Source: Auanema rhodensis
Taxonomy: Eukaryota > Nematoda > Chromadorea > Rhabditida > Rhabditidae
Reading direction: 5' to 3'
NCBI GenBank assembly: GCA_964057225.1
Contig: OZ059894.1
Location: forward strand, 12,658,131 to 12,722,130
Length of the DNA stretch: 64,000 nucleotides
A program made the position numbers and the translations under genes. Below the pieces are notes generated by a model, which was given only the letters and a program-made list of their open reading frames with translations, made no database searches and was not told the origin of the DNA. Below, in pieces: positions 37,346-50,080 of this stretch. Position 1 is the stretch's first letter. The number at the start of each line of letters is the position of its first letter.

Positions 37346-38525
37346 TGCTAAGCGAGTCGTTGAAGATGAACCTGAATTGTCTGCAAACCCTGATGCCAAT
37401 GCTACACTGCAGTATTGGAAGAACATTGTTGGAGTTGAGAGAAAGTTTAAAGCATTGCCCATTCTCAGACAATGGGGTGAGCATGCGAAAAATGTCACGA
37501 GTAACTCCTCCTCAGTGTGTGTTTGGACAGAAAGTTGGAGAGAGGTGATGAGTAAGGACCAAACCTTGGAAAGCGCCAGGGCCTGATGGAATACGAGCTT
37601 TTTGGTGGAAGGCTTTGCCGGCTGCTAATCAGTTTCTTTCTACATGGACTTGTAAAATGCTGGAAGGATTGGAAATATTTCCAGAATGGGTAGCCCGCGG
37701 GAGAATTGTGATGATTCCCAAAGCAATGGCGCCTCAGATCCTAAGGATCAAAGGCCGATAGCGTGCTTGAATATAGCCGCCAAGTGTCTAACTGCAATGT
37801 TAGCTAAAAAGATTAAGCCAGCCCTTGACTTGGTTATTCCTAGTGAACAAAGAGCTTTAAAGAAAAAGAATGGGGTGTAACCCATGCGAGAGTACTTGAT
37901 GCCACTGTGTTAGCTGATTTTCGCTTTGGAAAAAGTGGAAAGCAACTACACTTGTGCGTGGATAGATTATTCGAAAGCCTTTGATTCGGTGCCCCATGGT
38001 TACATCATATGGCTTTTAGCCAAATGTGGATTTGCGCCAACTACAGGAATCTCTATAGTAAATTTCTGAGAGCTCTTACTTATCAGTATGAAGTGAGAGG
38101 GGAAGTTCGTGAGTGTTAAGAGTGGACCATTAAAGGTTAAATGTGGGATTCCACAGGGTGATACGTTGTCTCCACTATTGTTTTGTCTAGCTGTTTCACC
38201 AATATCATATCTATTAAGAAACGAAAGCGGTTACCGTGTAAGTCACGGCGCGAGCAGTAAGGGGGGCCTGCTAAATTAAGTATATCACACATATATTATG
38301 TTGATGACTTAAAACTTTATGCTTCTTCGCGAAGTATATTGTTTAAAAACATAAGGTCTGTGCGGAAACTCTCTAAAGCTATTAATTTAGATCTTAATCC
38401 CAAAAAATGTGCTACCATACATTTGGGAACTCAGTCAGGATTGGCTGTGACGAAATCCCGATCTTATCTAGTGCGTATAAATACTTAGGGATTGAACAAG
38501 CTAGTGTAGATTGTGCGGACAAAGC
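37346..38525 (+). pseudogene. Fragment of an R2/R4-like non-LTR retrotransposon reverse transcriptase, frame-broken
   Basis: Motifs appear in RT order but in changing frames: a pre-RT segment (YWKNIVGVERKF), PWKAPGPDGI at about 37564, RPIACLN at about 37755, WIDYSKAFD (37959-37985, first catalytic Asp), GIPQGD (38145-38162), YVDDLKLYA with the catalytic box at 38297-38308, LNPKKC at about 38395 and YKYLGIEQ at about 38476. The wording of these motifs resembles the R2/R4/NeSL group; the exact clade is uncertain. Frame changes fall near 37563, 37722, 37865, 37958, 38062, 38114, 38260 and 38470, each explained by one base, several in or next to homopolymers; no other in-frame stop was seen. The 5' end is lost in the gap, and the right end stops inside the RT, before the thumb and endonuclease, with no 3' UTR. 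Base composition is clearly richer in G+C than the satellite. Confidence 0.8.
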
Positions 38526-41500
38526 TAATGAACGAATGAATTGTTCAAAACTATTGTAAAAATATGAGATTGTTTCAAAATACGTGATTAAATGAAGAAA
38601 ATGGAGTAAAATGAATTGGAAAATTATAAAATATTTCCATGTTTTATTTTCTTAGTATCAGAAAATTCAAATTAAGATCGTTTTTAATGTTTCAAATCTC
38701 AATGAACGAATGAATTGTTTCAAAACTATTGTAAAAATATGAGATTGTTTCAAAATACGTGATTAAATGAAGAAAATAGAGTAAAATGAATTGGAATATT
38801 ATAAAATATTTTCATGTTTTATTTCTTGAGTATCAAAATATTCAAACTTTTTTTTTTCACTGTTTAAAATCTTAATGAACGAATGAATTGTTTCAAAACT
38901 ATTGTAAAAATATGAGATTGTTTCAAAATACGTGATTAAATGAAGAAAATGGAGTAAAATGAATTGGAAAATTATAAAATATTTCCATGTTTTATTTTCT
39001 TAGTATCAGAAAATTCAAATTAAGATCGTTTTTAATGTTTCAAATCTTAATGAACGAATGAATTGTTTCGAAACTATTGTAAAAATATGAGATTGTTTCA
39101 AAATACGTGATTAAATGAAGAAAATAGAGTAAAATGAATTGGAATATTATAAAATATTTTCATGTTTTATTTCTTGAGTATCAAAATATTCAAACTTTTT
39201 TTTTTCACTGTTCAAAATCTTAATGAACGAATGAATTGTTTCAAAACTATTGTAAAAATTTGAGATTGTTTCAAAATACGTGATTAAATGAAGAAAATAG
39301 AGTAAAATGAATTGGAAAATTATAAAATATTTTCATGTTTTATTTCTTGAGTTTCAAAATATTCAAACTTTTTTTTTTCACTGTTTAAAATCTTAATGAA
39401 CGAATGAATTGTTTCAAAACTATTATAAAAATATGAGATTGTTTCAAAATACGTGATTAAATGAAGAAAATGGAGTAAAATGAATTGGAAAATTATAAAA
39501 TATTTCCATGTTTTATTTTCTTAGTATCAGAAAATTCAAATTAAGATCGTTTTTAATGTTTCAAATCTCAATGAACGAATGAATTGTTTCAAAACTATTG
39601 TAAAAATATGAGATTGTTTCAAAATACGTGATTAAATGAAGAAAATGGAGTAAAATGAATTGGAAAATTATAAAATATTTCCATGTTTTATTTTCTTAGT
39701 ATCAGAAAATTCAAATTAAGATCGTTTTTAATGTTTCAAATCTTAATGAACGAATGAATTGTTTCGAAACTATTGTAAAAATATGAGATTGTTTCAAAAT
39801 ACGTGATTAAATGAAGAAAATAGAGTAAAATGAATTGGAATATTATAAAATATTTTCATGTTTTATTTCTTGAGTATCAAAATATTCAAACTTTTTTTTT
39901 TTCACTGTTTAAAATCTTAATGAACGAATGAATTGTTTCAAAACTATTGTAAAAATTTGAGATTGTTTCAAAATACGTGATTAAATGAAGAAAATAGAGT
40001 AAAATGAATTGGAAAATTATAAAATATTTTTCATGTTTATTTCTTGAGTTTCAAAATATTCAAACTTTTTTTTTTCACTGTTTAAAATCTTAATGAACGA
40101 ATGAATTGTTTCAAAACTATTGTAAAAATATGAGATTGTTTCAAAATACGTGATTAAATGAAGAAAATGGAGTAAAATGAATTGGAAAATTATAAAATAT
40201 TTCCATGTTTTATTTTCTTAGTATCAGAAAATTCAAATTAAGATTGTTTTTAATGTTTCAAATCTTAATGAACGAATTAATTGTTTCAAAACTATTGTAA
40301 AAATATGAGATTGTTTCAAATACGTGATTAAATGAAGAAAATAGAGTAAAATGAATTGGAATATTTTAAAATATTTTCATGTTTTATTTCTTGAGTATCA
40401 AAATATTCAAACTTTTTTTTTTCACTGTTTAAAATCTCAATGAACGAATGAATTGTTTCAAAACTATTGTAAAAATATGAGATTGTTTCAAAATACGTGA
40501 TTAAATGAAGAAAATGGAGTAAAATGAATTGGAAAATTATAAAATATTTTCATGTTTTATTTCTTGAGTTTCAAAATATTCAAACTTTTTTTTTTCACTA
40601 TTCAAAATCTTAATGAACGAATGAATTGTTTCAAAACTATTGTAAAAATATGAGATTGTTTCAAAATACGTGATTAAATGAAGAAAATGGAGTAAAATGA
40701 ATTGGAAAATTATAAAATATTTCCATGTTTTATTTTTTTAGTATCAGAAAATTCAAATTAAGATCGTTTTTAATGTTTCAAATCTCAATGAACGAATGAA
40801 TTGTTTCAAAACTATTGTAAAAATATGAGATTGTTTCAAAATACGTGATTAAATGAAGAAAATGGAGTAAAATGAATTGGAAAATTATAAAATATTTTCA
40901 TGTTTTATTTCTGAGTTTCAAAATATTCAAACTTTTTTTTTTCACTGTTTAAAATCTTAATGAACGAATGAATTGTTTCAAAAACTATTGTAAAAATATG
41001 AGATTGTTTCAAAATACGTGATTAAATGAAGAAAATGGAGTAAAATGAATTGGAAAATTATAAAATATTTTCATGTTTTATTTCTTGAGTTTCAAAATAT
41101 TCAAACTTTTTTTTTTTCACTGTTTAAAATCTTAATGAACGAATGAATTGTTTCAAAACTATTGTAAAAATATGAGATTGTTTCAAAATACGTGATTAAA
41201 TGAAGAAAATGGAGTAAAATGAATTGGAAAATTATAAAATATTTCCATGTTCTATTTTTTTAGTATCAGAAAATTCAAATTAAGATCGTTTTTAATGTTT
41301 CAAATCTCAATGAACGAATGAATTGTTTCAAAACTATTGTAAAAATATGAGATTGTTTCAAAATACGTGATCAAATGAAGAAAATAGAGTAAAATGAATT
41401 GGAAAATTATAAAATATTTTCATGTTTTATTTTTTGAGTATCAAAATATTTGAAATTATAACTTCTTTACTGTTAAAAACATTATTAACTGGATGATTTG

Positions 41501-44500
41501 TTTCGAAATTATTGTAAAAATATGAGATTGTTTCAAAATACGTGATTAAATGAAGAAAATAGAGTAAAATGAATTGGAAAATTTTAAAATATTTTCATGT
41601 TTTATTTTTTGAGTATCGAAATATTTAAAATTATATCTTCTTTACTGTTAAAAACATTATTAAATGAATGATTTGTTTCGAAATTATTGTAAAAATTTGA
41701 GATTGTTTCAAAATACGTGATTAAATGAAGAAAATGGAGTAAAATGAATTGGAAAATTATAAAATATTTTCATGTTTCATTTTTTGAGTATCAAATAAAT
41801 TAAAATTATATCTACTTTACTGTTAAAAACATTATTAACTGGATTATTTATTTCGAAATTATTGTAAAATTTAAAATTGTTCCAAGAAACATAATTAAAT
41901 GAAGAAAATAGAGTAAAATGAATTGGAAAATTTTAAAATATTTTCATGTTTTATTTTTTGAGTATCGAAATATTTAAAATTATATCTTCTTCACTGTTAA
42001 AAACATTATTAAATGAATGATTTGTTTCGAAATTATTGTAAAAATTTGAGATTGTTTCAAAATACGTGATTAAATGAAGAAAATGGAGTAAAATGAATTG
42101 GAAAATTATAAAATATTTCCATGTTTTATTTTCTTAGTATCAGAAAATTCAAATTAAGATCGTTTTTAATGTTTCAAATCTTAATGAACGAATTAATTGT
42201 TTCAAAACTATTGTAAAAATATGAGATTGTTTCAAAATACGTGATTAAATGAAGGAAATGGAGTAAAATGAATTGGAAAAATATAAAATATTTTCATGTT
42301 TTATTTCTTGAGTTTCAAAATATTCAAACTTTTTTTTTTCACTGTTCAAAATCTTAATGAACGAATGAATTGTTTCAAAACTATTGTAAAAATTTGAGAT
42401 TGTTTCAAAATACGTGATTAAATGAAGAAAATGGAGTAAAATGAATTGGAAAATTATAAAATATTTTCATGTTTCATTTTTTGAGTATCAAATAAATTAA
42501 AATTATATCTACTTTACTGTTAAAAACATTATTAACTGGATTATTTATTTCGAAATTATTGTAAAATTTAAAATTGTTCCAAGAAACATAATTAAATGAA
42601 GAAAATAGAGTAAAATGAATTGGAAAATTTTAAAATATTTTCATGTTTTATTTTTTGAGTATCGAAATATTTAAAATTATATCTTCTTTACTGTTAAAAA
42701 CATTATTAAATGAATGATTTGTTTCGAAATTATTGTAAAAATTTGAGATTGTTTCAAAATACGTGATTAAATGAAGAAAATGGAGTAAAATGAATTGGAA
42801 AATTATAAAATATTTCCATGTTTTATTTTCTTAGTATCAGAAAATTCAAATTAAGATCGTTTTTAATGTTTCAAATCTTAATGAACGAATTAATTGTTTC
42901 AAAACTATTGTAAAAATATGAGATTGTTTCAAAATACGTGATTAAATGAAGGAAATGGAGTAAAATGAACTGGAAAAATATAAAATATTTTCATGTTTTG
43001 TTTCTTGAGTTTCAAAATATTCAAACTTTTTTTTTTCACTGTTCAAAATCTTAATGAACGAATGAATTGTTTCAAAACTATTGTAAAAATTTGAGATTGT
43101 TTCAAAATACGTGATTAAATGAAGAAAATGGAGTAAAATGAATTGGAAAATTATAAAATATTTCCATGTTTTATTTTTTTAGTATCAAAATATTCAAAAT
43201 TATATCTTTTTTACTGTTAAAAACATTATTAACTGGATGATTTGTTTCGAAATTATTGCAAAAATATGAGATTGTTTCAAAATACGTGATTAAATGAAGA
43301 AAATGGAGTAAAATGAATTGGAAAATTATAAAATATTTTCCTGTTTTATTTCTTGAGTTTCAAAATATTCAAACTTTTTTTTTTCACTGTTTAAAATCTT
43401 AATGAACGAATGAATTGTTTCAAAACTATTGTAAAAATATGAGATTGTTTCAAAATACGTGATTAAATGAAGAAAATAGAGTAAAATGAATTGGAATATT
43501 ATAAAATATTTTCATGTTTTATTTCTTGAGTATCAAAATATTCAAACTTTTTTTTTTCACTGTTTAAAATCTTAATGAACGAATGAATTGTTTCAAAACT
43601 ATTGTAAAAATATGAGATTGTTTCAAAATACGTGATTAAATGAAGAAAATGGAGTAAAATGAATTGGAAAATTATAAAATATTTTCATGTTTTATTTCTT
43701 GAGTTTCAAAATATTCAAACTTTTTTTTTTCACTGTTTAAAATCTTAATGAACGAATGAATTGTTTCAAAACTATTGTAAAAATATGAGATTGTTTCAAA
43801 ATACGTGATTAAATGAAGAAAATGGAGTAAAATGAATTGGAAAATTATAAAATATTTCCATGTTTTATTTTCTTAGTATCAGAAAATTCAAATTAAGATC
43901 GTTTTTAATGTTTCAAATCTCAATGAACGAATGAATTGTTTCAAAACTATTGTAAAAATATGAGATTGTTTCAAAATACGTGATTAAATGAAGAAAATAG
44001 AGTAAAATGAATTGGAATATTATAAAATATTTTCATGTTTTATTTCTTGAGTATCAAAATATTCAAACTTTTTTTTTTCACTGTTTAAAATCTTAATGAA
44101 CGAATGAATTGTTTCAAAACTATTGTAAAAATTTGAGATTGTTTCAAAATACGTGATTAAATGAAGAAAATGGAGTAAAATGAATTGGAAAATTATAAAA
44201 TATTTCCATGTTTTATTTTCTTAGTATCAGAAAATTCAAATTAAGATCGTTTTTAATGTTTCAAATCTTAATGAACGAATGAATTGTTTCGAAACTATTG
44301 TAAAAATATGAGATTGTTTCAAAATACGTGATTAAATGAAGAAAATGGAGTAAAATGAATTGGAAAATTATAAAATATTTCCATGTTTTATTTTTTTAGT
44401 ATCAGAAAATTCAAATTAAGATTGTTTTTAATGTTTCAAATCTCAATGAACGAATGAATTGTTTCAAAACTATTGTGAAAATATGAGATTGTTTCAAAAT

Positions 44501-47500
44501 ACGTGATTAAATGAAGAAAATGAAGTAAAATGAATTGGAAAATTATAAAATATTTTCATGTTTTATTTCTTGAGTATCAAAATATTCAAAATTATATCTT
44601 TTTTACTGTTAAAAACATTATTAACTGGATGATTTGTTTCGAAATTATTGCAAAAATATGAGATTGTTTCAAAATACGTGATTAAATGAAGAAAATGGAG
44701 TAAAATGAATTGGAAAATTATAAAATATTTTCCTGTTTTATTTCTTGAGTTTCAAAATATTCAAACTTTTTTTTTTCACTGTTTAAAATCTTAATGAACG
44801 AATGAATTGTTTCAAAACTATTGTAAAAATATGAGATTGTTTCAAAATACGTGATTAAATGAAGAAAATGGAGTAAAATGAATTGGAAAATTATAAAATA
44901 TTTCCATGTTCTATTTTTTTAGTATCAGAAAATTCAAATTAAGATCGTTTTTAATGTTTCAAATCTCAATGAACGAATGAATTGTTTCAAAACTATTGTA
45001 AAAATATGAGATTGTTTCAAAATACGTGATCAAATGAAGAAAATAGAGTAAAATGAATTGGAAAATTATAAAATATTTTCATGTTTTATTTTTTGAGTAT
45101 CAAAATATTTGAAATTATAACTTCTTTACTGTTAAAAACATTATTAACTGGATGATTTGTTTCGAAATTATTGTAAAAATATGAGATTGTTTCAAAATAC
45201 GTGATTAAATGAAGAAAATAGAGTAAAATGAATTGGAAAATTTTAAAATATTTTCATGTTTTATTTTTTGAGTATCGAAATATTTAAAATTATATCTTCT
45301 TTACTGTTAAAAACATTATTAAATGAATGATTTGTTTCGAAATTATTGTAAAAATTTGAGATTGTTTCAAAATACGTGATTAAATGAAGAAAATGGAGTA
45401 AAATGAATTGGAAAATTATAAAATATTTTCATGTTTCATTTTTTGAGTATCAAATAAATTAAAATTATATCTACTTTACTGTTAAAAACATTATTAACTG
45501 GATTATTTATTTCGAAATTATTGTAAAATTTAAAATTGTTCCAAGAAACATAATTAAATGAAGAAAATAGAGTAAAATGAATTGGAAAATTTTAAAATAT
45601 TTTCATGTTTTATTTTTTGAGTATCGAAATATTTAAAATTATATCTTCTTTACTGTTAAAAACATTATTAAATGAATGATTTGTTTCGAAATTATTGTAA
45701 AAATTTGAGATTGTTTCAAAATACGTGATTAAATGAAGAAAATGGAGTAAAATGAATTGGAAAATTATAAAATATTTCCATGTTTTATTTTCTTAGTATC
45801 AGAAAATTCAAATTAAGATCGTTTTTAATGTTTCAAATCTTAATGAACGAATTAATTGTTTCAAAACTATTGTAAAAATATGAGATTGTTTCAAAATACG
45901 TGATTAAATGAAGGAAATGGAGTAAAATGAATTGGAAAAATATAAAATATTTTCATGTTTTATTTCTTGAGTTTCAAAATATTCAAACTTTTTTTTTTCA
46001 CTGTTCAAAATCTTAATGAACGAATGAATTGTTTCAAAACTATTGTAAAAATTTGAGATTGTTTCAAAATACGTGATTAAATGAAGAAAATGGAGTAAAA
46101 TGAATTGGAAAATTATAAAATATTTTCATGTTTCATTTTTTGAGTATCAAATAAATTAAAATTATATCTACTTTACTGTTAAAAACATTATTAACTGGAT
46201 TATTTATTTCGAAATTATTGTAAAATTTAAAATTGTTCCAAGAAACATAATTAAATGAAGAAAATAGAGTAAAATGAATTGGAAAATTTTAAAATATTTT
46301 CATGTTTTATTTTTTGAGTATCGAAATATTTAAAATTATATCTTCTTTACTGTTAAAAACATTATTAAATGAATGATTTGTTTCGAAATTATTGTAAAAA
46401 TTTGAGATTGTTTCAAAATACGTGATTAAATGAAGAAAATGGAGTAAAATGAATTGGAAAATTATAAAATATTTCCATGTTTTATTTTCTTAGTATCAGA
46501 AAATTCAAATTAAGATCGTTTTTAATGTTTCAAATCTTAATGAACGAATTAATTGTTTCAAAACTATTGTAAAAATATGAGATTGTTTCAAAATACGTGA
46601 TTAAATGAAGGAAATGGAGTAAAATGAACTGGAAAAATATAAAATATTTTCATGTTTTATTTCTTGAGTTTCAAAATATTCAAACTTTTTTTTTTCACTG
46701 TTCAAAATCTTAATGAACGAATGAATTGTTTCAAAACTATTGTAAAAATTTGAGATTGTTTCAAAATACGTGATTAAATGAAGAAAATGGAGTAAAATGA
46801 ATTGGAAAATTATAAAATATTTCCATGTTTTATTTTTTTAGTATCAAAATATTCAAAATTATATCTTTTTTACTGTTAAAAACATTATTAACTGGATGAT
46901 TTGTTTCGAAATTATTGCAAAAATATGAGATTGTTTCAAAATACGTGATTAAATGAAGAAAATGGAGTAAAATGAATTGGAAAATTATAAAATATTTTCC
47001 TGTTTTATTTCTTGAGTTTCAAAATATTCAAACTTTTTTTTTTCACTGTTTAAAATCTTAATGAACGAATGAATTGTTTCAAAACTATTGTAAAAATATG
47101 AGATTGTTTCAAAATACGTGATTAAATGAAGAAAATAGAGTAAAATGAATTGGAATATTATAAAATATTTTCATGTTTTATTTCTTGAGTATCAAAATAT
47201 TCAAACTTTTTTTTTTCACTGTTTAAAATCTTAATGAACGAATGAATTGTTTCAAAACTATTGTAAAAATATGAGATTGTTTCAAAATACGTGATTAAAT
47301 GAAGAAAATGGAGTAAAATGAATTGGAAAATTATAAAATATTTTCATGTTTTATTTCTTGAGTTTCAAAATATTCAAACTTTTTTTTTTCACTGTTTAAA
47401 ATCTTAATGAACGAATGAATTGTTTCAAAACTATTGTAAAAATATGAGATTGTTTCAAAATACGTGATTAAATGAAGAAAATGGAGTAAAATGAATTGGA

Positions 47501-48194
47501 AAATTATAAAATATTTCCATGTTTTATTTTCTTAGTATCAGAAAATTCAAATTAAGATCGTTTTTAATGTTTCAAATCTCAATGAACGAATGAATTGTTT
47601 CAAAACTATTGTAAAAATATGAGATTGTTTCAAAATACGTGATTAAATGAAGAAAATAGAGTAAAATGAATTGGAATATTATAAAATATTTTCATGTTTT
47701 ATTTCTTGAGTATCAAAATATTCAAACTTTTTTTTTTCACTGTTTAAAATCTTAATGAACGAATGAATTGTTTCAAAACTATTGTAAAAATTTGAGATTG
47801 TTTCAAAATACGTGATTAAATGAAGAAAATGGAGTAAAATGAATTGGAAAATTATAAAATATTTCCATGTTTTATTTTCTTAGTATCAGAAAATTCAAAT
47901 TAAGATCGTTTTTAATGTTTCAAATCTTAATGAACGAATGAATTGTTTCGAAACTATTGTAAAAATATGAGATTGTTTCAAAATACGTGATTAAATGAAG
48001 AAAATGGAGTAAAATGAATTGGAAAATTATAAAATATTTCCATGTTTTATTTTTTTAGTATCAGAAAATTCAAATTAAGATTGTTTTTAATGTTTCAAAT
48101 CTCAATGAACGAATGAATTGTTTCAAAACTATTGTGAAAATATGAGATTGTTTCAAAATACGTGATTAAATGAAGAAAATGGAGTAAAATGAAT
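38526..48194 (+). repeat. Right copy of the 9.67 kb near-identical repeat pair
   Basis: Aligned by reading to 27477-37145. The only differences noticed are single-base length changes in short runs at about 38543, 39891, 40028, 40318, 40911, 40980 and 41107, which sum to zero. From 41117 to 48194 no difference was noticed. The match ends at gaat (48191-48194), exactly where the left contig ends. Confidence 0.9.
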
Positions 48195-50080
48195 TGGAAA
48201 ATTATAAAATATTTTCATGTTTTATTTCTTGAGTATCAAAATATTCAAAATTATATCTTTTTTACTGTTAAAAACATTATTAACTGGATGATTTGTTTCG
48301 AAATTATTGCAAAAATATGAGATTGTTTCAAAATACGTGATTAAATGAAGAAAATGGAGTAAAATGAATTGGAAAATTATAAAATATTTTCCTGTTTTAT
48401 TTCTTGAGTTTCAAAATATTCAAACTTTTTTTTTTCACTGTTTAAAATCTTAATGAACGAATGAATTGTTTCAAAACTATTGTAAAAATATGAGATTGTT
48501 TCAAAATACGTGATTAAATGAAGAAAATAGAGTAAAATGAATTGGAATATTATAAAATATTTTCATGTTTTATTTCTTGAGTATCAAAATATTCAAACTT
48601 TTTTTTTTCACTGTTTAAAATCTTAATGAACGAATGAATTGTTTCAAAACTATTGTAAAAATATGAGATTGTTTCAAAAAACGTGATTAAATGAAGAAAA
48701 TGGAGTAAAATGAATTGGAAAATTATAAAATATTTTCATGTTTTATTTCTTGAGTTTCAAAATATTCAAACTTTTTTTTTTCACTGTTTAAAATCTTAAT
48801 GAACGAATGAATTGTTTCAAAACTATTGTAAAAATATGAGATTGTTTCAAAATACGTGATTAAATGAAGAAAATGGAGTAAAATGAATTGGAAAATTATA
48901 AAATATTTCCATGTTTTATTTTCTTAGTATCAGAAAATTCAAATTAAGATCGTTTTTAATGTTTCAAATCTCAATGAACGAATGAATTGTTTCAAAACTA
49001 TTGTAAAAATATGAGATTGTTTCAAAATACGTGATTAAATGAAGAAAATAGAGTAAAATGAATTGGAATATTATAAAATATTTTCATGTTTTATTTCTTG
49101 AGTATCAAAATATTCAAACTTTTTTTTTTCACTGTTTAAAATCTTAATGAACGAATGAATTGTTTCAAAACTATTGTAAAAATATGAGATTGTTTCAAAA
49201 TACGTGATTAAATGAAGAAAATGGAGTAAAATGAATTGGAAAATTATAAAATATTTCCATGTTTTATTTTCTTAGTATCAGAAAATTCAAATTAAGATCG
49301 TTTTTAATGTTTCAAATCTTAATGAACGAATGAATTGTTTCGAAACTATTGTAAAAATATGAGATTGTTTCAAAATACGTGATTAAATGAAGAAAATAGA
49401 GTAAAATGAATTGGAATATTATAAAATATTTTCATGTTTTATTTCTTGAGTATCAAAATATTCAAACTTTTTTTTTTCACTGTTCAAAATCTTAATGAAC
49501 GAATGAATTGTTTCAAAACTATTGTAAAAATTTGAGATTGTTTCAAAATACGTGATTAAATGAAGAAAATAGAGTAAAATGAATTGGAAAATTATAAAAT
49601 ATTTTCATGTTTTATTTCTTGAGTTTCAAAATATTCAAACTTTTTTTTTTCACTGTTTAAAATCTTAATGAACAAATGAATTGTTTCAAAACTATTATAA
49701 AAATATGAGATTGTTTCAAAATACGTGATTAAATGAAGAAAATGGAGTAAAATGAATTGGAAAATTATAAAATATTTCCATGTTTTATTTTCTTAGTATC
49801 AGAAAATTCAAATTAAGATCGTTTTTAATGTTTCAAATCTCAATGAACGAATGAATTGTTTCAAAACTATTGTAAAAATATGAGATTGTTTCAAAATACG
49901 TGATTAAATGAAGAAAATGGAGTAAAATGAATTGGAAAATTATAAAATATTTCCATGTTTTATTTTCTTAGTATCAGAAAATTCAAATTAAGATCGTTTT
50001 TAATGTTTCAAATCTTAATGAACGAATGAATTGTTTCGAAACTATTGTAAAAATATGAGATTGTTTCAAAATACGTGATT

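Noticed and set aside
37046-37586. Reading frames running through the N gap on both strands
   Set aside because: They exist only because unknown bases do not encode stops. Only the part after 37346 on the + strand carries meaningful sequence, and it belongs to the RT fragment.
37686-37880. A small independent gene of 64 codons
   Set aside because: It is one in-frame piece of the RT fragment (DPKDQRPIACLN segment) bounded by frame changes.
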